From the NCBI GenBank assembly GCA_049323615.1, contig JBMOPD010000023.1, positions 9,239-73,238 on the forward strand: a stretch of 64,000 bases of DNA. Reading direction: 5' to 3'. How positions within the stretch are numbered: position 1 is the first letter of the stretch; each line of letters starts with the position of its first letter. Below the pieces are notes generated by a model. That model worked only from the letters and a program-made list of their open reading frames with translations. It was not told the DNA's origin and made no database searches. Shown here piece by piece: positions 59,240 to 64,000 of this stretch. The stretch is from JBMOPD01 sp049323615 (GTDB lineage: Bacteria; Bacillota; Desulfotomaculia; Desulfotomaculales; Desulfocucumaceae). Position numbers and translations under genes: made by a program.

Positions 59240-61298
59240 AAGCCATTTCCTCTTTGCCTGTATCCTTGATGATTCCCTTGGCGTCGATGATCAGCGCCAC
59301 CCGGCCGTCACCGAGAATGGTGGCGCCGGACAGCCCCGTCATCTGCCCCAGGTATTGGCCGAGGGATTTAATGACGATTTCCTGCTCCCCGATGAGCCTG
59401 TCCACCACCACTCCAATCCGCCTGTTCCCGGAGCCCAGGACCACCACATAAAGCCTGCCGGCGGCAACTTCACTCTCCATCTGGAACAGGTTGGCCATGC
59501 GCACCAGCGGCAGCACACTGCCCCGCACCACAATCACCTCGCCGCTGCCGATAAGTTTTATGTCGGAATCTTTAATGGCCAGTGTCTCCATAACGTTGGA
59601 CAGCGGGAAGGCGTAAATCTGATCTCCCATGGCCACCATCAGCGCCCTGATGATAACCAGGGTCAGCGGCAGCTTGATTACGAACATTGTCCCGCGGCCG
59701 GGCTGGGAGTCAAATTCCACCGTGCCGTTGATCTGTTCAATCTGATTCCGCACTATATCCATGCCAACACCCCTGCCGGATACGTCGCTGACCTCATCGG
59801 AGGTTGAAAAGCCCGGCGCAAAGATCAGTTCACAGGCCTCCCGGTCGCTCATCCTGCTTGCGGCGTCAGGCTTGATCAGGCCTTTCTGCACAGCCGCCCT
59901 TTTAATCTTCCCGGCGTCCATCCCCCGGCCGTCATCCGTCAGGGTAATTACTATATGGCTTTCCACATAAGAGGCCTTCAGAAGCACCCTGCCTTTCCTG
60001 GGCTTACCCAGCCGCTCCCTCTCCTCCGGAGGCTCAATACCATGGTCTATTGCATTTCTGATCAGATGGATCAGGGGATCGCCGATAACTTCAATAACAT
60101 TCCTGTCAAGCTCGGTTTCCTTTCCCTCGACGATGAAGTCAATTTCCCTGCCCAGCTTCTGGGCGATATCCCGGACCATTCTGGGCAGGCGGTTGAAGAC
60201 CGTGGCCACCGGGAGCATTCTGGCCTTCATGATCTGGTCCTGCAGGTCGGTGGTGATCTGCCCCAGGTGGTTGGATATCTCAACTAAATTGTCCACCAGA
60301 TCTTCGGATCCGAATTTATTCTCAAATATTTCAACGAAGCGGTCCATCCTGGTACGGTCGATAACCAGTTCGCTGACCAGGTTCATCAGTGTATCCAGCT
60401 TCTGGACATCCACCCTGACAGTCTTGATGGTGGTCTTTTCAGAAGCTGCCGCTGCGGACCGCCGGTCGGCCTCATCCTTGCCCGGCTCTTCCCGGTGTTC
60501 TTCCCCGTTTACTGCCTCCGCGTATCCGTTTTCTTCCCCGGAATCCACCTGCACAATGTCCACGGAATTCACCTCGGCAATGGACATCAGCAAATTCTTT
60601 ATCTGCCCCGCGTCTTCCCTGGCAATCAGCACCAGGGAAAAGCCGTGGCCATAATTTCCGTCCTGAATGTCCTCGGCAGGAGGATCGCTTTTAATGATTT
60701 CACCTATCTGCTGCAGCGTTTCAAAGATCAGGTAGGCCCTTACATTTTTCATCTGGCATCCCTGGTCTATGGTCACATTTACCCAGTACGCCTGATAGCC
60801 TCTGACCTCGGCCTCCCGGACCAGGTCCATAACCACCTCGTCAAGCCTGCCCGGACCTTCTCCGGAAGATTCGCCGCCGGTCCCCCCGGCCGGCTCGCCG
60901 GCGGAGTGCTTCTCCTCCCCGCAGCCTTCCTGGCAGGCCCTTATTTTGCCGAGGACATCTTCAATATGAACGTCCCGGGCCTCCCCGGTTATCTCGTCTT
61001 TAAGCAATTTCAGTTTGTCCAGCGCCTCAAACAGCACGTCCACCAGGCCGGTGGTCACTTCCATGGTGCCCTGGCGAAGCCTGTCAAACAGGTTCTCGAT
61101 TTCGTGGGTAAGCCGGGCCATCTTCTCATAGCCCATCACTCCCGAGGAACCCTTTATGGTATGGGCGGCACGGAAAATTTCCTGGATAACTTCCGGGCTC
61201 CCCCCGTCTTTTTCCAGCAACAGCACATTGTCGTTGATGGACTGTATTTTCTCTTCCAGTTCCTCCAAGAAAACCAGCATTTCCACGTCGCTAAACAA
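59229..61298 (-). CDS. cheA: Chemotaxis histidine kinase CheA
   Basis: A 689-residue kinase. HPt domain with H46 in FRAAHTIKGSSG; a P2 response-regulator docking domain near 150-260; dimerisation P3 near 295-355; ATPase P4 with LIHLIRNAIDHGIEPPEER, DDGRGMD and GRGVGMD; C-terminal CheW-like P5. Acidic glycine-rich linkers join them. TTG start with GGTGGTG upstream. It phosphorylates CheB and CheY; cheY is not in the window. Confidence 0.97.
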   Translation of the reverse strand: MFSDVEMLVFLEELEEKIQSINDNVLLLEKDGGSPEVIQEIFRAAHTIKGSSGVMGYEKMARLTHEIENLFDRLRQGTMEVTTGLVDVLFEALDKLKLLKDEITGEARDVHIEDVLGKIRACQEGCGEEKHSAGEPAGGTGGESSGEGPGRLDEVVMDLVREAEVRGYQAYWVNVTIDQGCQMKNVRAYLIFETLQQIGEIIKSDPPAEDIQDGNYGHGFSLVLIAREDAGQIKNLLMSIAEVNSVDIVQVDSGEENGYAEAVNGEEHREEPGKDEADRRSAAAASEKTTIKTVRVDVQKLDTLMNLVSELVIDRTRMDRFVEIFENKFGSEDLVDNLVEISNHLGQITTDLQDQIMKARMLPVATVFNRLPRMVRDIAQKLGREIDFIVEGKETELDRNVIEVIGDPLIHLIRNAIDHGIEPPEERERLGKPRKGRVLLKASYVESHIVITLTDDGRGMDAGKIKRAAVQKGLIKPDAASRMSDREACELIFAPGFSTSDEVSDVSGRGVGMDIVRNQIEQINGTVEFDSQPGRGTMFVIKLPLTLVIIRALMVAMGDQIYAFPLSNVMETLAIKDSDIKLIGSGEVIVVRGSVLPLVRMANLFQMESEVAAGRLYVVVLGSGNRRIGVVVDRLIGEQEIVIKSLGQYLGQMTGLSGATILGDGRVALIIDAKGIIKDTGKEEMAYAN

Positions 61299-61333
61299 TT
61301 AGCCGCACCACCTTTTATATCGTATTTTCAGTT

Positions 61334-61810
61334 TTACCGGCCGATCTCCTGTAATTTCTGTTTCTCCTCATCATACAGCACCTTGCCAAGGTCAAGCAAA
61401 ATAATCAACTGCCCGTCCACCAGGGCAATCCCCTTCAGGGCTTCGATGCTGGCGCCCACAATTAAAGGTGGCGGTGGCTCTATACTGGACGACGGGAAGC
61501 GCAAGACCTCAGACACGGCATCCACTACCATCCCCACCGTCACACCTCCCGCCTCCACAATAATCACCCTGGTGGAGGCCGAAACTTCAGACGACGGCAT
61601 ATTGAACCTTTTACACAGGTCCATCACGGGAATAACCTTGCCCCTTAAATTGATGACCCCCTCGATAAAGTCCGGGGTCCCGGGAACCCTGGTAACCGAC
61701 TCCATCTTGATTATTTCAAGCACCGACTCGATATTGATTCCATAAACCTGGTCGTGCAGGCTGAAAACCACCACCTGCTCTTCAATCCGGCTGCTTTCAG
61801 GGTTGTACAC
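61334..61810 (-). CDS. cheW: Chemotaxis coupling protein CheW
   Basis: A 158-residue CheW: VVFSLHDQVYGINIESVLEIIKM, VPGTPDFIEGVINLRGKVIPVMDLCKRF and GMVVDAVSEVL. It links receptors with CheA. GTG start; the ribosome site GGGAG is rather far (12 bases). It is followed by cheA after 35 bases and preceded by a repeat-rich 138-base gap. Confidence 0.95.
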   Translation of the reverse strand: MYNPESSRIEEQVVVFSLHDQVYGINIESVLEIIKMESVTRVPGTPDFIEGVINLRGKVIPVMDLCKRFNMPSSEVSASTRVIIVEAGGVTVGMVVDAVSEVLRFPSSSIEPPPPLIVGASIEALKGIALVDGQLIILLDLGKVLYDEEKQKLQEIGR

Positions 61811-61860
61811 GAGACTTCACGCTCCCATACGCTTATTCCGCTCTTTTTATAGGTCAACAG

Positions 61861-61888
61861 TCAGCTGTTAGCCGTCAGCTGTCAGCCG
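61861..61888. repeat. Heptanucleotide array, TYAGCYG family (4 units)
   Basis: Units TCAGCTG, TTAGCCG, TCAGCTG, TCAGCCG in the gap between motA and cheW. Related to TTAGCTR at 10818-10838. Confidence 0.8.
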
Positions 61889-61906
61889 TAGTTTTAAAAT
61901 CTCCGG

Positions 61907-61942
61907 AATCCCTTAATCCCTAACCCCCAATCCCTAACCCCT
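61907..61942. repeat. Heptanucleotide array, AAYCCCY family (5 units, one insertion)
   Basis: AATCCCT, an extra T, AATCCCT, AACCCCC, AATCCCT, AACCCCT. Same family as CCCAATY at 37944 in another register. It is 18 bases from the previous array; the two families fill the motA-cheW gap. Confidence 0.75.
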
Positions 61943-61948
61943 GCTTAT

Positions 61949-62725
61949 TCACTCCTGCTCTTCCCTTTCTCGGCCGCGGATGGCGGGATTCAGAAAGGCT
62001 GAAAGCCTTTCCCTGATCAGGATCGGGTTGTAGCCGGCCTGAAGGGACACTATTCCTTCAATCATCAACTGGCGGAGGTGGGTTTCTTTTTTGCTCAGGT
62101 TGGCCAGCTTGGCCCCCAGAGGCAGCCAGAGGATGTTGGCGCTGGCAATCCCGTAGAGAGTGGCCATGAACGCCACCGCGATGGCCGGTCCCAGGGAATT
62201 GGGATCAGACATATTTCCCAGCACGTGCACCAGGCCCATCACCGTGCCGATAATCCCCATGGTGGGCGCGTACCCGCCTGCCGCTTCAAAAATGGAGCTG
62301 CCCACATGGTGCCTTTCCTCAATGGCGAAAAGTTCAACCTCCATGATGCTGCGGACCAGGTCCGGGTCAGTGCCGTCCACCACCAGCTGCACGCCCTTGC
62401 GAAGGAACTGGTCATCAATTTCATCCAGCCGGTTTTCCAGGTAGAGCAGTCCCTCGCGGCGGGCTTCATCGGCCAGGCTGACGATCAGTTCAATCACCTG
62501 GGAGGGTTCCTGCTGCTTTGGGAAGAGGGCAATTTTGAACAGCCTCGGCACATTCTTCAGCTCATTGAGGCTGAAGCTGATGGCGGTGGCGCCGATGGTG
62601 CCCCCAAACACAATAATGGCGGCGGTGTATTTAAACAGCGCGCCTACATGGCCGCCATCCAGGATGAATCCCCCTGCCAGTGAAAACAGCGCGAAAAGAA
62701 AACCCAAAACTAACGGTAGATCCAT
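61949..62725 (-). CDS. motA: Flagellar stator protein MotA
   Basis: A 258-residue stator protein with four membrane helices (near 5-22, 30-48, 148-170, 180-200) and a large cytoplasmic loop with EARREGLLYLENRLDEIDDQFLRKGVQLVVDG. GGYAPTMGIIGTVMGLVHVLGNM is the conserved segment of helix 3. It makes the ion channel with MotB. Whether protons or sodium are used cannot be stated. It follows motB by 20 bases. Confidence 0.96.
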   Translation of the reverse strand: MDLPLVLGFLFALFSLAGGFILDGGHVGALFKYTAAIIVFGGTIGATAISFSLNELKNVPRLFKIALFPKQQEPSQVIELIVSLADEARREGLLYLENRLDEIDDQFLRKGVQLVVDGTDPDLVRSIMEVELFAIEERHHVGSSIFEAAGGYAPTMGIIGTVMGLVHVLGNMSDPNSLGPAIAVAFMATLYGIASANILWLPLGAKLANLSKKETHLRQLMIEGIVSLQAGYNPILIRERLSAFLNPAIRGREREEQE

Positions 62726-62745
62726 ACGCCTTTCCTTTCCCGTCC

Positions 62746-63516
62746 TTAATGAAGCCCGCTGTTTTCACCGGCAACGGGCCTTGTATTTGCTTCAGCAACG
62801 TCAAATTTGCTGCGCAGAATGACAATATCCACACGCCTGTTCAACTGCCTGTGGGCGTCGTTGTCATTGGCAGCAATTGGCCTGTATTCACCGTACGCTA
62901 CCGCAGATAACCGCTGGGGCTGTATCCGGAAGTTCTTGATCAGCTCTTGCAATACGCTGTTGGCCCTGGCCGCCGACAGCTCCCAGTTGGAAGGATACTG
63001 GGCAGTATGTATGGGAAGGTTATCGGTATGGCCCTCCACCCTCAGGTAGTTTGGCACTGTCTCCAGTATAGGACCCACCTTGCGTATGATTTCCAAGGCC
63101 TTGGGGGTCAGTTCGGCGGATCCCAGCTTGAATAGCACCTCGTCCTGAAAGGAAAGCACCACTCCCCGCTCCTCCATGGTAACCGAAATCTTTGCCTGCA
63201 GGTTGGATTCCTTAACGTACTTTTCCAGTTCCCGCTTAATATTCTCCAGTTGGGTATTTTCACCCGACTGCAGGGCTGTTTCGGGCACCGTGCCGGCTAT
63301 GCCGGGAACCACCGACGGGCCCGGACTGTCCAGCACCATTCCCCCCGCCCCCAGTGCCTTGGCCAGAGATGCCGAAAGGTACTGAAATTTTTTCACGTCA
63401 ATCATGCTCAGGGTATACATGACAATGAAAAATATGAGCAAAAGGGTGATCATATCTGCATAGGTTATCAGCCACCGCTCATGGTTTGGTTTTTTTTCAG
63501 GCTTGCGTCGGATCAA
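62746..63516 (-). CDS. motB: Flagellar stator protein MotB
   Basis: A 256-residue stator anchor: WLITYADMITLLLIFFIVMY with the ion-carrying D21, and a C-terminal OmpA-like peptidoglycan-binding domain (VEGHTDNLPI, NWELSAARANSVLQEL, RLSAVAYGEYRPIAANDN). Start TTG with GGAGG ten bases upstream. First gene of the mot/che operon. Confidence 0.96.
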   Translation of the reverse strand: MIRRKPEKKPNHERWLITYADMITLLLIFFIVMYTLSMIDVKKFQYLSASLAKALGAGGMVLDSPGPSVVPGIAGTVPETALQSGENTQLENIKRELEKYVKESNLQAKISVTMEERGVVLSFQDEVLFKLGSAELTPKALEIIRKVGPILETVPNYLRVEGHTDNLPIHTAQYPSNWELSAARANSVLQELIKNFRIQPQRLSAVAYGEYRPIAANDNDAHRQLNRRVDIVILRSKFDVAEANTRPVAGENSGLH

Positions 63517-63828
63517 TTATCAACGGCCTCCTGTATTTCTAAAGGCATGTCGAAAAAGGTAAAATCTTGATAATGGTGATAATGGAATATTCGCTTTTTA
63601 TGAAAAACTTCCTTCTAAAATTTTTGCATATTTCATTAATTTACCAGCTTTTTATATGATTTTCGTCATATAAACGGCCCATGAGTACATCGAACTACCG
63701 GATAAGCCTGAAATCACCGCCCAAACACAATTCACTAAAAGCATCGGCATCCAACAAAATCTATAACATCAATTTCCTGCTCGGCAGTGTATATTTTTAG
63801 TAGGTGTCTGGAGGGGTAATAAAGAAAT
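63517..63828. other. AT-rich intergenic region upstream of motB
   Basis: A 312-base gap between motB and the structured leader at the right edge. It should carry the motB promoter, but I found no convincing sigma-A or sigma-28 motif on the minus strand. The notable item is a perfect 9-6-9 inverted repeat at 63651-63674. The right part (from about 63780) probably belongs to the left end of the mobile element. Confidence 0.5.
63651..63674. promoter_or_regulatory. Operator-like inverted repeat upstream of motB
   Basis: TTTATATGA (63651-63659), six bases TTTTCG, TCATATAAA (63666-63674): a perfect 9-base dyad, about 135 bases before motB. It could be a binding site for a dimeric regulator, or an AT-rich hairpin. 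No protein is suggested by the window. Confidence 0.5.
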
Positions 63829-63888
63829 GAGACCTCTAGAGGTTACTTCATAAGAAGTAGCCGACTCCCGGGTAAGGAGTGAGGTCTC
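63829..63888 (+). promoter_or_regulatory. Three-way-junction leader RNA abutting the start codon of a transposase-like gene
   Basis: Outer stem of 8 base pairs (63829-63836 with 63881-63888), inner hairpin of 9 base pairs (63841-63849 with 63854-63862, loop ATAA, one G-U pair), and second hairpin of 5 base pairs (63864-63868 with 63876-63880). The start codon GTG begins at the very next base, and the ribosome site GGAG is in the 3-prime arm of the second hairpin. The structure would hide the ribosome site, as in leader hairpins that keep transposase levels low. Structure deduced by hand. Confidence 0.6.
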
Positions 63889-64000
63889 GTGGTAAAAATT
63901 CGGCAATTGGTGATGGTGGTCCTTCTTTTAGCACAGGGAATTTTTGAGGTGTTAAAGTCAGTAAATAATCTGGAGGAGTTGGAGGGACAGATCCAGGTAT
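63889..64000 (+). CDS. Probable transposase, N-terminal fragment (ISLre2/UPF0236-like?)
   Basis: An open frame of 37 codons running off the right edge, starting at GTG after GGAG. The start VKIRQLVMVVLLLAQGIFEV followed by NNLEELEGQIQ resembles the front of ISLre2-type transposases, with the L-E-E-L-E segment. The sample is too short to be sure. The folded leader fits translational control of a transposase. If right, an insertion sequence lies just beyond motB. Confidence 0.4.
   Translation, partial: MVKIRQLVMVVLLLAQGIFEVLKSVNNLEELEGQIQV

Noticed and set aside
58245..59807. 520-codon open frame on the plus strand
   Set aside because: It is antisense to cheB and cheA, both of which have every expected motif.
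63829..63888. Purine or other known riboswitch
   Set aside because: It is a three-way junction, but loop sequences and junction bases do not match the purine or other riboswitches I know; a transposase leader is simpler.
1..64000. tRNA, rRNA or other standard RNA genes
   Set aside because: No cloverleaf with a CCA or T-loop signature and no rRNA-like stretch was seen in the intergenic regions, most of which are short.

Overview
The window is almost entirely one flagellar, chemotaxis and flagellin-glycosylation supercluster. The organism is most likely a motile Gram-positive of the Clostridia, with Peptococcaceae such as Pelotomaculum or Desulfotomaculum relatives a good guess. The reasons are the moderately GC-rich coding DNA, strong Shine-Dalgarno sites with many TTG and GTG starts, a Bacillus/Clostridium-type fla/che gene order without P- and L-ring genes, the CsrA-FliW pair next to flagellin, and FlgM/sigma-28 control. 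No rRNA, tRNA or CRISPR array was seen.

Layout. (1) 1-22616, minus strand: the rod/hook/export operon, read flgB-flgC-fliE-fliF-fliG-fliH-fliI-fliJ-fliK-flgD-(TIGR02530)-flgE-fliL-fliN-fliO-fliP-fliQ-fliR-flhB-flhA-flhF-flhG-(PilZ protein)-fliA-flgF-flgG-cheD-cheR (cheR is cut by the window edge). fliM, the flbD/swrD gene, cheC and cheY are not in this stretch. (2) 22617-37544: a laterally acquired-looking sugar island on both strands. It holds rmlA-rmlB, a WecE/VioA-type aminotransferase, an acyl carrier protein, an Sfp-type phosphopantetheinyl transferase, an FkbH-type acyl loader, a short-chain reductase, a NeuD-like acyltransferase, WbqC, two SAM methyltransferases, a B12-type radical SAM enzyme, a beta-propeller glycosidase-like protein and a large GT-B glycosyltransferase. 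Several of these genes are much more AT-rich than the flagellar genes. (3) 37541-40464, minus: flaG, a FliT/FlgN-like gene, fliS and fliD behind a candidate sigma-28 promoter. (4) 40548-50799, minus: a complete pseudaminic acid set (PseB, C, F, G, H, I) with an extra class III aminotransferase and aldo/keto reductase, then a Maf-type flagellin glycosyltransferase and a small partner gene. (5) 50862-58027, minus: flagellin, csrA, fliW, a DUF2920 hydrolase, a second FlaG-like gene, flgL, flgK, flgN, flgM, with clear sigma-28 promoters before flagellin and flgM. (6) 58175-63516, minus: cheB, cheA, cheW, motA, motB. (7) The right edge: a structured leader and the first 37 codons of what is probably a transposase.

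How it works together. The first operon builds the basal body, export gate and hook and makes sigma-28 (FliA). FlgM restrains sigma-28 until the hook is done; then flagellin, cap, hook-filament junction proteins and chaperones are made. CsrA and FliW meter flagellin translation. Two sugar pathways feed the filament: CMP-pseudaminic acid, probably used by Maf, and an apparently carrier-protein-dependent N-acylated dTDP-4-amino-4,6-dideoxyhexose, probably used by the large GT-B enzyme. The second pathway is the most unusual part of the window.

A separate striking feature is a set of ten short arrays of heptanucleotide repeats in four sequence families, nearly all in the gaps of the minus-strand operons and all in the same orientation.
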